Virus record (IMG/VR): IMGVR_UViG_3300031344_000002
Location: 154,382 to 218,381 of that record
DNA: 64,000 nucleotides
Reading direction: 5' to 3' (one strand)
From: a virus
Positions 15,014 through 23,074 of this stretch are shown here, piece by piece (within the stretch, counting starts at the first letter, position 1; each line of letters opens with the position of its first letter). The translations under genes and the position numbers were made by a program. Below the pieces are notes generated by a model, which made no database searches, was not told where the DNA came from, and was given only the letters and a program-made list of their open reading frames with translations.

Positions 15014-15236
15014 AAAAGGGGATAAATTAAAATTATTTAATTTATTAATTAGTTTTGGTTTTATTAAACATATAACTCAACATTATATAATGTTTATAAA
15101 AGATAAACAACTTTTAATTTATCCTAAAGGTAAATTAAATATTCAACATTTTGAATCAGCAAGACATCAATTAGATATGAATGGTCATATAAATAAAAGA
15201 GAATTTGCTTTAATGTTTAATTTTTTAATTAAATGA
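14997..15236 (+). CDS. Hypothetical basic protein, 79 aa
   Basis: MMMKIKKGDKLKLFNLLISFGFIKHITQHYIMFIKDKQLLIYPKG. Overlaps the preceding gene by 17 bases (starts at 15000 or 15003 are equally possible). The pattern LRxLGFxI and later GKLxxPHYxxxKxQLxxxG resembles the gene at 16036, so the two may be distant paralogs. Confidence 0.75.
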   Translation: MMMKIKKGDKLKLFNLLISFGFIKHITQHYIMFIKDKQLLIYPKGKLNIQHFESARHQLDMNGHINKREFALMFNFLIK

Positions 15237-15240
15237 AATT

Positions 15241-15444
15241 ATGAAAGTAGAAACACAAGTTCACATCTATGTGATAGATGGTAAAGAAACTAAAGTAGGT
15301 GACAACAAAATTCTTAATGTTAGAAATGTTTGGAACAGAAACCAATTAGTAGAAATACAGATTGGTGAGAATGGAGAAAAGGTTGTCGTTCATGAAGTTG
15401 ATTTAATTAAGGCAATTAGTAATGCAACAGGTAATGAACGATAG
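15241..15444 (+). CDS. Hypothetical protein, 67 aa
   Basis: MKVETQVHIYVIDGKETKVGDNKILNVRNVWNRNQLVEI: a beta-rich single domain. Less AT-rich than its neighbours. No family recognised. Confidence 0.8.
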   Translation: MKVETQVHIYVIDGKETKVGDNKILNVRNVWNRNQLVEIQIGENGEKVVVHEVDLIKAISNATGNER

Positions 15445-15469
15445 ATATAAATAATTTAATAAATAAATT

Positions 15470-16024
15470 ATGATATTTGAAATAATTCCAAATCAGCAAA
15501 CTCCATGTATATTCGAACTTGTTCATGATTTCGAAGCCAATAAAGAAATATTTAATACATTTCTCGAATTTGCTTCTAATCATCGCAATGCGGTTGGACT
15601 AGCAGCAAATCAATGTAGTATTGATGGAGAAAGATTTATGCAAAATGTCTTTGCTCTTAGAAATTTAAAAATCAATACTTGGAAATTAATTATTAATCCA
15701 AAAATCGATTTATATTTTGGAATGGTTGAACCCAAACTTGAAGGTTGTCTTACTTGGGTAGGCAAATCTATTCTTGCTGATAGATTGCGTGCGGTTAAAG
15801 TTAGTTATGATGATATTGATGGTAATCATTATACTAATCAAATTTATGGTGGTTTTGAAGCTCAAATCTGGCAACATGAGATTAATCATCTTAATGGTAT
15901 TGAAGAAAATGTTGTCGATTATAATTATAAATTACCACCAATAAAAAAGATTGAAAGAAATGATAAATGTCCTTGTCTTTCAGGTAAAAAATATAAAAAC
16001 TGTTGTTTAATATTTGAAAGTTAA
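15470..16024 (+). CDS. def: Peptide deformylase with C-terminal SEC-C zinc motif
   Basis: A 184-residue enzyme that removes the formyl group from the first Met of new proteins. All three catalytic motifs are present: GLAANQ at 43-48 (GxGxAAxQ), EGCL at 91-94 with the metal-binding Cys, and HEINH at 136-140 (HExxH with catalytic Glu and two metal His). Residues 163-177 add a SEC-C motif (CPCLSGKKYKNCC), a zinc-binding tail seen in SecA and many ribosome- or nucleic-acid-associated proteins. Phage deformylases are known, especially in cyanophages, but the SEC-C fusion is unusual and may tether it to ribosomes. The catalytic residues look intact. Confidence 0.9.
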   Translation: MIFEIIPNQQTPCIFELVHDFEANKEIFNTFLEFASNHRNAVGLAANQCSIDGERFMQNVFALRNLKINTWKLIINPKIDLYFGMVEPKLEGCLTWVGKSILADRLRAVKVSYDDIDGNHYTNQIYGGFEAQIWQHEINHLNGIEENVVDYNYKLPPIKKIERNDKCPCLSGKKYKNCCLIFES

Positions 16025-16035
16025 AACAATTTATA

Positions 16036-16434
16036 ATGAGAAAACATACTATATTGATACAATATTTACGTAAATTGGGATTTATTATTGATATGCAACC
16101 AGATGAAACTGTTTGTACACATGGAAATAATATAATTGTATTTAAACGTGGTAAATTAAGTGAACCGCATTATCAGGTAATTAAAACGCAATTGATGTAT
16201 CAAGGTTATAAAATTCCTGATTATGATTCATTATTTCTTACAGCAAAAAAATATAATAAATTCGTTTATGTTACGGTTGACCCCTTATTAGAAGAAGTGA
16301 TTTGTGTTCATGCTAAACCAAATAAACTATGCTCTATATGTAATGACACATATTTTACCAGAATAAAAGAAGATTCATTTTATCTACTATATGAAAAAAA
16401 AATGTTAATTAGAACAAATTTAATTATATTATGA
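16036..16434 (+). CDS. Hypothetical protein, 132 aa
   Basis: Starts MRKHTILIQYLRKLGFIIDMQPDE. It contains VDPLLEEVICVHAKPNKLCSICNDTYF, a short Cys/His-bearing segment. Overlaps the next gene by four bases. Similar in outline to the gene at 14997. Confidence 0.8.
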   Translation: MRKHTILIQYLRKLGFIIDMQPDETVCTHGNNIIVFKRGKLSEPHYQVIKTQLMYQGYKIPDYDSLFLTAKKYNKFVYVTVDPLLEEVICVHAKPNKLCSICNDTYFTRIKEDSFYLLYEKKMLIRTNLIIL

Positions 16435-16619
16435 TAACAAAATTTGAATTAAACGAAAATGAGGCTAAAGCAGCAGAAGAATTTATTGCTAAATTGCCTA
16501 AGAAATATAAAAAAATGTCACAAGAATTAATTATTACTTCTGGTGGTGGTATTGGTATTGGCGTAACAATTAGAGTTGGAGATAGAGAAAAAGATATAAC
16601 TGATTATAATGCTTGGTAA
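16431..16619 (+). CDS. Hypothetical protein, 62 aa
   Basis: MITKFELNENEAKAAEEFIAKLPKKYK...ELIITSGGGIGIGVTIRVG: a helix followed by a glycine-rich strand, a small domain I have seen in phage genomes without known function. Confidence 0.8.
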   Translation: MITKFELNENEAKAAEEFIAKLPKKYKKMSQELIITSGGGIGIGVTIRVGDREKDITDYNAW

Positions 16620-16620
16620 T

Positions 16621-16860
16621 ATGAAAAAACAAATAACAATTGATTTGGATTTAACTGAAGAACAAATATTAGAATTTATTTCAAATGAGTCAACAAATAA
16701 TTATTCAATGTTTAAGATAGCGGATAAAGCATTGAGTGAAGTTAGTTGGCATAATAATATGCCCAAATCAAGTAAATTATACTATATCGCAATGTTACAA
16801 AAACACATCAATGCATTTTTAAAAGATATTGATTATAATAATGATTTAAATGTGTTATGA
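16621..16860 (+). CDS. Hypothetical helical protein, 79 aa
   Basis: MKKQITIDLDLTEEQILEFISNES. I chose the ATG at 16621, one base after the upstream stop; an ATG at 16609 would overlap the upstream gene and add four residues. No family recognised. Confidence 0.8.
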   Translation: MKKQITIDLDLTEEQILEFISNESTNNYSMFKIADKALSEVSWHNNMPKSSKLYYIAMLQKHINAFLKDIDYNNDLNVL

Positions 16861-16863
16861 TTT

Positions 16864-16890
16864 TGTAACATTTTTCATTAAATTTCGTAT
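16864..16890 (+). promoter_or_regulatory. Phage-type promoter element
   Basis: TGTAACA, 13 bases, TTCGTAT, directly after the upstream TGA. The downstream gene starts within 3-12 bases of the element, so its leader must be very short. Confidence 0.7.
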
Positions 16891-16892
16891 TA

Positions 16893-17510
16893 ATGCTCAT
16901 GATGATACCAAAAGAACATATTGAAAAGCAAAAGGAATTTGTAATGACTCTTCAAGATAGTAAATATCTTCATTATCGAGATATTTACAAAAATATTGAT
17001 AAATACAATTTTCAAATTTGTACTAAAGTGGATTTTAAAGCTGTAGGAAATTCTTGCGGTGATATTTTTGAAACATGGGATAAGCTAAAACAAGCAAGTA
17101 AAATCACATATGAAGCCAATACCAAATCAGGTAGTAGGTATTTTATTGATGAATACAATAATGTATATCGACTTTCAAATCATTGGGGTGCAGTTGCAAC
17201 TTGTGAATGGACACGAGAAGGTAAAGGTCAATTAAGTATGTCTATTTTTGAAACAGGTGAATGGGAAATTGGTGTTGCTAATCTTAAAGATTTTAAAATA
17301 TTTAGAAGAAAACAAGATAGAAATATAGATTTTATAATTAATCCTAAGTGGCTTAATCAAATGAAAGAAGTAATTCAACTAAAAAAGGAATTATTTAAAT
17401 TAAAATCTTTACCAGAATTTAAAGAACTTCCTGTTGAAGATAAAATATTAATTGGAACTTCTTATCATTTTTTTAATAAAGAATTGGGTGGAATTGAAAA
17501 AAGAAAATGA
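16893..17510 (+). CDS. Hypothetical protein, about 205 aa
   Basis: Reads M(LM)MIPKEHIEKQKEFVMTLQDSKY...; the ATGs at 16893, 16899 and 16902 all fit. Because a promoter ends at 16890, the later ATGs are more likely. The middle (HWGAVATCEWTREG, ETGEWEIGVANLKDFK) is beta-rich. Overlaps the next gene by four bases. Family unknown. Confidence 0.8.
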   Translation: MLMMIPKEHIEKQKEFVMTLQDSKYLHYRDIYKNIDKYNFQICTKVDFKAVGNSCGDIFETWDKLKQASKITYEANTKSGSRYFIDEYNNVYRLSNHWGAVATCEWTREGKGQLSMSIFETGEWEIGVANLKDFKIFRRKQDRNIDFIINPKWLNQMKEVIQLKKELFKLKSLPEFKELPVEDKILIGTSYHFFNKELGGIEKRK

Positions 17511-17788
17511 TAAAACAAAAAGAATTTATATTGTGTGCAGCTATTGATTATAATGGAACAATTATTTGTGGGCATAGACATAGTGATTGTTATTTTGTTT
17601 TAAAAGAATTAATAACGAATCCAGTCTTACCACCTAGAGAAAAACAAGGTTTTCTTACTTCGAAAAATCGTTTTGTCAATAGAAGTGAAGCATGGAAAAT
17701 AGCTAAAGAAAATAATCAAATAAAATATGGTTATGATGCAAGTGAAAATGATGAAGATTCAATACTTATTTCTGAAAATTTATACTAA
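17507..17788 (+). CDS. Conserved phage protein (CGHRH...QGFLTS...SENLY family)
   Basis: A 93-residue protein with the order ILCAAI, ICGHRHSDC, QGFLTSKNRFVNR, AWKIAKENNQI and the end ISENLY. I recognise this as a conserved small phage family of unknown function, with Cys/His residues suited to metal binding. A paralog lies on the other strand at 58844-59113 and shares every one of these blocks. Confidence 0.85.
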   Translation: MIKQKEFILCAAIDYNGTIICGHRHSDCYFVLKELITNPVLPPREKQGFLTSKNRFVNRSEAWKIAKENNQIKYGYDASENDEDSILISENLY

Positions 17789-17798
17789 AATTTAATGT

Positions 17799-18158
17799 AT
17801 GGGATGGCGACTTGAAATAAAAGATGAAAAATATCGTATCTATAGTACAGTAGTTGACGATTATATTTCTAATTATATGAATAAGAATGAATTAATTAGA
17901 TTTTTATTTTGGCATAGATTTGAAGAATTAATGAGAAAAATGTTAGAAGATATAATCATTTTTCCAAACAATTGGATAGATAAAGAAACTGAAAAATATT
18001 TAAATTGTGATGAAGAAAAACGTAATGAATTCTTTACGATGCTAAATGATAGAAAAAAGGTATTTGAACAGTTTTTCACTAAAATAAAAGACGTGGGAAT
18101 TGATATTTCGTTAAGTGATATTGATGGCGTTGATATACATACTAAAAAGTTAATATAA
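17799..18158 (+). CDS. Hypothetical helical protein, 119 aa
   Basis: MGWRLEIKDEKYRIYSTVVDDYISNYMNKNELIRFLFW: a mainly helical, charged protein ending in a phage-type promoter for the next gene. No family recognised. Confidence 0.8.
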   Translation: MGWRLEIKDEKYRIYSTVVDDYISNYMNKNELIRFLFWHRFEELMRKMLEDIIIFPNNWIDKETEKYLNCDEEKRNEFFTMLNDRKKVFEQFFTKIKDVGIDISLSDIDGVDIHTKKLI

Positions 18159-18167
18159 CTTAATTGT

Positions 18168-18194
18168 TGTAACATTTTTAATTAATATTCGTAT
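18168..18194 (+). promoter_or_regulatory. Phage-type promoter element
   Basis: TGTAACA, 13 bases, TTCGTAT (extended to TATAAT), 38 bases before the ATG at 18233. Confidence 0.72.
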
Positions 18195-18232
18195 AATCAT
18201 TTGTTATTAGTATTCACTAAAAAAGAAAGAAG

Positions 18233-18424
18233 ATGAAAAAATTATTTAAAATCACAGTCTTATTAGTTGTTTTAGGAATTTTTGCATTCAGTTCAAATCC
18301 TATAATTACTAAGGTTAGAACCTTTACTATTGAAAATGGCAAGAAAGCCTATGATTATTGCACTGGTTCGTTGAAAGAAAGTAAGAACGAAACTGTTAAG
18401 AAATACAGTTCAATAATTCTTTAA
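18233..18424 (+). CDS. Small membrane-anchored or exported protein, 63 aa
   Basis: MKKLFKITVLLVVLGIFAFSSNP has a basic start, a hydrophobic core and a polar stretch like a signal peptide or N-terminal anchor. The remaining 40 residues are polar and helical. No lipobox Cys. Confidence 0.75.
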   Translation: MKKLFKITVLLVVLGIFAFSSNPIITKVRTFTIENGKKAYDYCTGSLKESKNETVKKYSSIIL

Positions 18425-18434
18425 TCTCAGAAAT

Positions 18435-18599
18435 ATGGTAAGAACTATAGAACAAATTAATGAGCAACTTGATAGAGTTGCAGAAGCCGAAAAGAATGGC
18501 GGAAAATATCATGGAATGACCTATGAAGGAGGCGTAAAATACGCACTTGATTGGATATTAGGTAACAGTGAAGATGAACCAATGCCAAATGAAGAATAA
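18435..18599 (+). CDS. Hypothetical protein, 54 aa
   Basis: MVRTIEQINEQLDRVAEAEKNGGKYHGMTYEGGVKYALDW: a helical small protein with an acidic tail. Its composition is less AT-rich than its neighbours. Ends two bases before the next start. Confidence 0.7.
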   Translation: MVRTIEQINEQLDRVAEAEKNGGKYHGMTYEGGVKYALDWILGNSEDEPMPNEE

Positions 18600-18601
18600 T
18601 T

Positions 18602-19042
18602 ATGAAAAATTTAGCAGGAGATAAAGATGCAGACAAAATCGTAAGAGAAGAACTCTGGCTTGCTGACATACCAATGGAAAAAGAAATATCAAAAGGTGAA
18701 GTACCTTATAATACTATTGGTAAAATTGCTAATTGGACTTTTAGACGTGCATGGTATTATTGGATAGTCAATATACCTGATGGCGAAAAAGGTCTACCTT
18801 TAGCAATTGCAATGGAATTGCATCTGAGAAAAAATCCAACTGATGGCAATAAAATCATGGGTAATTCAATTAGATGTGGTGGTCATGCAGGTGCTCCTTC
18901 TCCTATAGAATATGGTTCTTATCCATTTTATGATGAAAAAGGTGAACCAACTATTGAACGTTATGTCAGTTCTTATCATGTTGATGACCAAATTGGTTTG
19001 AATATGTTAGCGGACGTGCTGAAAAAATATTATCATTTATAA
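18602..19042 (+). CDS. Conserved phage protein (WTFRRAWYYW...GGHAGAPSP family)
   Basis: A 146-residue protein with the blocks NWTFRRAWYYWIV, LPLAIAMELHL, IRCGGHAGAPSPIE and YHVDDQIGLNMLADV. I recognise this arrangement from widespread small phage proteins of unknown function. The conserved Cys and His in RCGGHAG suggest an active or metal site. Confidence 0.8.
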   Translation: MKNLAGDKDADKIVREELWLADIPMEKEISKGEVPYNTIGKIANWTFRRAWYYWIVNIPDGEKGLPLAIAMELHLRKNPTDGNKIMGNSIRCGGHAGAPSPIEYGSYPFYDEKGEPTIERYVSSYHVDDQIGLNMLADVLKKYYHL

Positions 19043-19053
19043 ATTGAAATATT

Positions 19054-19329
19054 ATGTTAATGAATTCAGAAATACAAATAAGTAATCCAAGTGTAAATCA
19101 AATAGTATTTTTTAAACCTTGGCAGGATAAATATGATAAAAGAAGAAAAGCATATCCTGTCATAATTAATTCCGGTCATTATGAAATTGACGGTAGACTT
19201 TCAAATTTCTGGTATTGGCAAAGAATATCTCCATCAGGTAAAATTAACCCAATTGTTGAACATGGTTATGGTAATTTTACTGAAGCTACTGGATATGAAG
19301 TTAAAAGAAAAATAATAGTTATAAAATGA
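19054..19329 (+). CDS. Hypothetical protein, 91 aa
   Basis: M(LM)NSEIQISNPSVNQIVFFKPWQDKYD; an ATG at 19060 is an equally good start. It contains GRLSNFWYWQRISPSGK, a motif common in small phage proteins. Overlaps the next gene by four bases. Confidence 0.78.
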   Translation: MLMNSEIQISNPSVNQIVFFKPWQDKYDKRRKAYPVIINSGHYEIDGRLSNFWYWQRISPSGKINPIVEHGYGNFTEATGYEVKRKIIVIK

Positions 19330-19781
19330 GCATATATTCTGATAAAAAGATGGATATTTGGTATAATGGCGATATAATACAAATACCAATAGCCAGAATA
19401 CAAATACGCAGTAAAAAAGCAAAAAAAATTCTTAAAGACCCAACTAAACATTATCCAAATAAGAATGAAATGCGTTTATTGCGTAAAATAAAAGCAGAAA
19501 CCGGGTTAAGTGAAGAAGAAATACGTGCAGATAAGAAGTATCGTAAAATGCTTTCAGAAGCACAAAAACAAGGTCAAAAAGGTAAAAAAACTGAACTTGA
19601 AAAGTTTTATCGGAATCTTATTAAAGAAGCGTGTAAAAAAACTGGTTTAGTACCACAACATCCAGATACATTAGCTGCTCTCGATGAAATAATAAAAGAA
19701 AGAGGTGGTCAGGATTTTTTTAAGTATTATCATGCTTCTCTGACTACTGCAAAAAGTATTGTTAAATATTACTCAAAATGA
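19326..19781 (+). CDS. Basic helical protein, 151 aa
   Basis: MSIYSDKKMDIWYNGDIIQIPIARIQIRSKKAKKILKD: a short beta start, then a long Lys-rich helical part (KAETGLSEEEIRADKKYRKMLSEAQKQ). Net positive and possibly nucleic-acid binding. Followed by an intrinsic terminator. Confidence 0.8.
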   Translation: MSIYSDKKMDIWYNGDIIQIPIARIQIRSKKAKKILKDPTKHYPNKNEMRLLRKIKAETGLSEEEIRADKKYRKMLSEAQKQGQKGKKTELEKFYRNLIKEACKKTGLVPQHPDTLAALDEIIKERGGQDFFKYYHASLTTAKSIVKYYSK

Positions 19782-19803
19782 AATATTCACAACTTATAAT
19801 ACA

Positions 19804-19835
19804 AACCCTGTAATTAATCATTGCAGGGTTTTTTA
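19804..19835 (+). terminator. Intrinsic terminator
   Basis: AACCCTG (19804-19810) pairs with CAGGGTT (19824-19830), followed by a T run. It ends the operon that closes with the gene at 19326-19781. Confidence 0.85.
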
Positions 19836-19865
19836 TTGTCATTAAGTATTTATATTAAAATACTC

Positions 19866-20057
19866 ATGGTAGATATTAAACAAATTGTTAAAGAAGAATC
19901 TCAAAAGTTTTTAAATGAGGTTGATGTTGCTAATTTTCCTTCTTTTGGTGACCATTTACCTAGTATAAGTGAAGAAGATGAAGAACAAAATCAAGAATTA
20001 ATAACAACAGTATTAAAAGAAATAAATAATTTTATTAAAAAATATAAGAAAAAATAA
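19866..20057 (+). CDS. Small acidic/basic helical protein, 63 aa
   Basis: MVDIKQIVKEESQKFLNEVDVANFPSFGDHLPSISEEDEEQ..., ending in KKYKKK. The start at 19866 is preferred because upstream frame extensions run into the terminator. It resembles short helical phage peptides of unknown role. Confidence 0.7.
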   Translation: MVDIKQIVKEESQKFLNEVDVANFPSFGDHLPSISEEDEEQNQELITTVLKEINNFIKKYKKK

Positions 20058-20087
20058 TTGTTATTAAATAAATTATTAGTATATTTG
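20058..20087 (+). promoter_or_regulatory. Host-type promoter abutting a terminator
   Basis: TTG at 20058-20060, 19 bases, then TATATTTG at 20080-20087. The hairpin of the next feature begins at once, so a transcript from here would start in or just before a terminator. Confidence 0.5.
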
Positions 20088-20113
20088 CCCTTGTAATAAT
20101 ACAAGGGTTTTTT
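20088..20113 (+). terminator. Intrinsic terminator
   Basis: CCCTTGT pairs with ACAAGGG around a short loop (20088-20107) and is followed by six T. It ends the short gene at 19866-20057 or attenuates the promoter just upstream. Confidence 0.8.
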
Positions 20114-20145
20114 ATTTAAAATAATAAACATTAAAATTCACTAAT

Positions 20146-20430
20146 ATGAGTATGTCAACTTACATTAAAGCATTCACTCCAGATACTGACCCTGAATATC
20201 AGAAACATAAAAAACTTTGGGATATTTGTGAAGAAATGGGAGTAAGTCTTCCAAAAGAAACTGAGGAGTATTTTAAAAATTGTGATACACCCGAAGATAA
20301 ACTTGAAATCGATTTAGAAAAAGATGTTCATTTTGAAGAATATGAAGATGATTCAAGTCAAGGTGTTGAAGTCGATATTACAAAACTTCCAAAAGGTGTA
20401 ACAAAACTCAGATTTTATAATAGCTGGTAA
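20146..20430 (+). CDS. Conserved acidic phage protein, 94 aa
   Basis: MSMSTYIKAFTPDTDPEYQKHKKLWDICEEMGVSLPKETEEYF, an acidic middle, then a short end LPKGVTKLRFYNSW. The opening resembles small proteins I have seen in many phages; function unknown. Confidence 0.8.
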   Translation: MSMSTYIKAFTPDTDPEYQKHKKLWDICEEMGVSLPKETEEYFKNCDTPEDKLEIDLEKDVHFEEYEDDSSQGVEVDITKLPKGVTKLRFYNSW

Positions 20431-20463
20431 AAAAATAACTTTATATATAATCAATAAAAAATA

Positions 20464-20907
20464 ATGTCAAAAAAAGTAATTTATTTAATAGGTAGTTTAA
20501 AAAATGAACAAATACCTCATATTGCCAATAAAATCAGAGAATTAGGATTTGAAGTTTTTGATGATTGGTTCAGTCCCGGTCCTGAAGCAGATGATTTTTG
20601 GCGTAATTTTGAAAAAGTTAGAGGCACTACACATAAACAAGCACTTAGCAATTATGCTGCGAAACATATTTATGAATTTGATAAGTTTCATATAGACAGA
20701 AGTAATATGGGTGTTTTAGTTATGCCAGCAGGAAAATCTGGTCATTTGGAATTGGGTTATATGATAGGGCAAGGTAAACCTTGTTTTATTTTATTTGATG
20801 AAGAGCCTGAAAAATGGGACATAATGCATGCTTTCACTAAGGAAAATGGTGGTGACATTTGTTATTCTTTTGAAGAATTACAAGAAGGATTAGAAAAATT
20901 AAAATAA
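20464..20907 (+). CDS. Nucleoside 2-deoxyribosyltransferase-like protein
   Basis: A 147-residue protein opening with VIYLIGSLKNEQIPHIANKIRELGFEVFDDW, then GPEADDFW, and later MPAGKSGHLELGYMIGQGKPCFIL. This order matches the nucleoside deoxyribosyltransferase fold, with the likely catalytic Glu in GHLELGY. The enzymes exchange or hydrolyse the base of deoxynucleosides or deoxynucleotides. In phages they may supply or destroy particular nucleotides; the substrate here is unknown. All expected core residues appear present. Confidence 0.75.
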   Translation: MSKKVIYLIGSLKNEQIPHIANKIRELGFEVFDDWFSPGPEADDFWRNFEKVRGTTHKQALSNYAAKHIYEFDKFHIDRSNMGVLVMPAGKSGHLELGYMIGQGKPCFILFDEEPEKWDIMHAFTKENGGDICYSFEELQEGLEKLK

Positions 20908-20934
20908 TTGAATTTATTTAAAAAATTAAAACAT

Positions 20935-21153
20935 ATGAATTTTATCACATCACATATTATATTAACACTAATTTTAATATTATATTTAATTGGTGTTATT
21001 TATTCGTATTATTACTTCAATAAAGAAGTTAGGAAAGAAATAATACTTTTATCAACACGAAATTATTTTGGTTTAATAATTATTTCATTATTAAGTTGGT
21101 TTTCATTAATTATTGAAAAATATAGTAAATATAAAACAAATGAATATGATTAA
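20935..21153 (+). CDS. Two-helix membrane protein, 72 aa
   Basis: MNFITSHIILTLILILYLIGVIYSYYYF and NYFGLIIISLLSWFSLIIEKY are two membrane helices. A TTG at 20908, directly after the upstream stop, could add nine residues; the ATG is preferred. Overlaps the next gene by 14 bases. Confidence 0.65.
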   Translation: MNFITSHIILTLILILYLIGVIYSYYYFNKEVRKEIILLSTRNYFGLIIISLLSWFSLIIEKYSKYKTNEYD

Positions 21154-21379
21154 ACAAAGTAATTCAGGTATGGTAAATTATAATACTGATTTAAGTACTG
21201 CAATTAATACACCAATAATAACCATTGAAGAAGTGTTACAACAACAATCCAAACCCGATGGTTGGATTTGCCTTGATTGTATTCATCATGATGGTAATTT
21301 AAAGTGTGAGAAAAATATGTTTATATCCTTTGTTGGTTGTTATACAAAGGATTGTCAAACTTTTAAAGAAAAAATTTAA
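21140..21379 (+). CDS. Small Cys-rich protein, 79 aa
   Basis: The start overlaps the upstream gene. The C-terminal half reads GWICLDCIHHDGNLKCEKNMFISFVGCYTKDC, with five Cys and two His, very likely a structural zinc site. ATG 21146 is an alternative start. Confidence 0.75.
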   Translation: MNMIKQSNSGMVNYNTDLSTAINTPIITIEEVLQQQSKPDGWICLDCIHHDGNLKCEKNMFISFVGCYTKDCQTFKEKI

Positions 21380-21390
21380 TATTTAAAATA

Positions 21391-21579
21391 ATGGAAGAAG
21401 TAAAAAATGAAATCGATGCTCTAATTCAACAGAAAGAAAAAGAAATTAAGATTTGGCAAGATATGTTGAACGAAACCAAATTTGAAGGACTTACAGTAAT
21501 GTATAAAATTATGTACGAATTACATATATCTCAAACTAAAGATATAATTGAAATTCTTAAAATTTTAAAAGAAAAGTAA
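21391..21579 (+). CDS. Small coiled-coil protein, 62 aa
   Basis: MEEVKNEIDALIQQKEKEIKIWQDML: continuous amphipathic helix. Its stop TAA shares its last base with the ATG of the next gene, so the two are coupled. Confidence 0.75.
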   Translation: MEEVKNEIDALIQQKEKEIKIWQDMLNETKFEGLTVMYKIMYELHISQTKDIIEILKILKEK

Positions 21580-21800
21580 TGAAAAAACAAAAATTAGAAG
21601 CATCTAATTCGATTATTATTGATGCTGGAATAGATGTATGGAAACCAACAAATAATCTTAGATTTGTGTATAAGGATATGAAATATCCAAAAGAACATTG
21701 GGTAGATGTTATAAGAGAAAAAACATTACAACAAATGTGGATTTCAAATTTAGGAAAAGTAGATTGGAGAGATATTGAACTTGTAAATATAGTTATTTAA
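21579..21800 (+). CDS. Hypothetical protein, 73 aa
   Basis: MKKQKLEASNSIIIDAGIDVWKPTNNLRFVYK: a small mixed domain with no recognised motif, coupled to the coiled-coil gene upstream by a one-base overlap. Confidence 0.75.
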   Translation: MKKQKLEASNSIIIDAGIDVWKPTNNLRFVYKDMKYPKEHWVDVIREKTLQQMWISNLGKVDWRDIELVNIVI

Positions 21801-21825
21801 TGATATCATAAAATTTTAAAAGCAA

Positions 21826-22200
21826 ATGAAAAACAGCGAAATTCATCATGGTTTAGAAAAAAGTGAAATAAGAGATTTCCTTTCAATTGGATTGTTAAAA
21901 TTAAATAAAGAAGAAAGTGAAAATCAAAAAGAAAATGTATTATTGAAACACAATATTCTTCTTGATAGAGATGACTCATTTGAATGGTGCATAAATGATG
22001 CGAAAGCACAAATTATCTTCTTAGAAAAATATATTAGAATTAATAGAAGTAGACAAGCAATCATAACATTAATTAAAATGAATGGTTGGGAAGAATTTGA
22101 TGTAAGTGATTTAACAACTGAAACTGATACAATGTGTTTCATTGGTACTGCAGAAGAATATAATAAATTATTAAGTAAAATCGAAGATTTATATTCATAA
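21826..22200 (+). CDS. Hypothetical helical protein, 124 aa
   Basis: MKNSEIHHGLEKSEIRDFLSIGLLKLNKEE...DDSFEWCINDAKAQIIFLEKYIRINRSRQ. Mainly helical and soluble. Three bases from the next gene. No family recognised. Confidence 0.8.
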   Translation: MKNSEIHHGLEKSEIRDFLSIGLLKLNKEESENQKENVLLKHNILLDRDDSFEWCINDAKAQIIFLEKYIRINRSRQAIITLIKMNGWEEFDVSDLTTETDTMCFIGTAEEYNKLLSKIEDLYS

Positions 22201-22203
22201 ATA

Positions 22204-22452
22204 ATGAAGAAAGTTTTATTAAATGGTAAGTTTGTTGATGCAACAATAATTGATGCAAATAAACATAAATTTATTGGTTTGTTTAGAACACCAACACAAC
22301 CCGATACATCATTTTTAAATGAAAATAATATAAAAGAATCTGCAGATATTTATGCTTGCCCATGTGGACAAATGCTATGGACAATTAATGGAATATTTAA
22401 CCATTGGAGAGATGGACATATGGATATACCGCAATATATTGATATTATATAA
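22204..22452 (+). CDS. Small zinc-finger protein, 82 aa
   Basis: The C-terminal part YACPCGQMLWTINGIFNHWRDGHMD has a C-x-C...H-x4-H arrangement like a single C2H2-type finger. The N-terminal part is beta-rich. DNA or RNA binding is possible. Confidence 0.75.
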   Translation: MKKVLLNGKFVDATIIDANKHKFIGLFRTPTQPDTSFLNENNIKESADIYACPCGQMLWTINGIFNHWRDGHMDIPQYIDII

Positions 22453-22467
22453 ATTAAATAATAAATA

Positions 22468-22869
22468 ATGCTACCTACGCCTATAATAAAAGAAATAATA
22501 TTTTCGGGAATTAAATTTTCTTACGAAAGTTATAATTATAAAAAAGCAAAAGCTGAAGTTGAAGCACTTAATACTATACAACCATCAACTCCATTTCCAC
22601 AAAATTTTTTTAAAATGGCTGGCATTCATGGTAATGGTATTCCTAATGAAATAAAGAAAAATCACGTGGTTTGGCGTACAGGTAAATTATGGGAAGTAAA
22701 ATTTAATCATACTGGTGATATTACTTCATTAAAAATTGGAAGATACTATGGTTATTTTAAAACTTTTTTTATATCTGAATTTGGTGTTAAATTTAAACCA
22801 TTATTATTTAAATCCGAGGATAAATATGATTTAATTAAACAAGGTCTAGCAATTGAAGAAACAATATAA
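22468..22869 (+). CDS. Hypothetical protein, 133 aa
   Basis: MLPTPIIKEIIFSGIKFSYESYNYKKAKAEVEALN; later KNHVVWRTGKLWEVKFNHTGDITSLKIGRYYG. Mixed alpha/beta, soluble, unknown. Confidence 0.8.
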   Translation: MLPTPIIKEIIFSGIKFSYESYNYKKAKAEVEALNTIQPSTPFPQNFFKMAGIHGNGIPNEIKKNHVVWRTGKLWEVKFNHTGDITSLKIGRYYGYFKTFFISEFGVKFKPLLFKSEDKYDLIKQGLAIEETI

Positions 22870-22887
22870 ATTAAAAATAATAAATAT

Positions 22888-23061
22888 ATGAAAAGAATGT
22901 TTAAATTTTCACTTAAATGGTTAATTATTCTTATAATGACATTTGGATTCTTAGCTATGTGTAACTGGTCATATCATCTGGCAAGTTGGAATGGTTTTTC
23001 AAGATTTATTCTTGGAACAGAAGGAATTTTATTTCTTCTTGATTTATTTCATGAACTATAA
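22888..23061 (+). CDS. Two-helix membrane protein, 57 aa
   Basis: MKRMFKFSLKWLIILIMTFGFLAMC is a basic start plus membrane helix; a second hydrophobic stretch lies near the end (FILGTEGILFLLDLF). Lies between two soluble-protein genes in the same direction. Confidence 0.65.
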   Translation: MKRMFKFSLKWLIILIMTFGFLAMCNWSYHLASWNGFSRFILGTEGILFLLDLFHEL

Positions 23062-23074
23062 AAAATAAAATATT

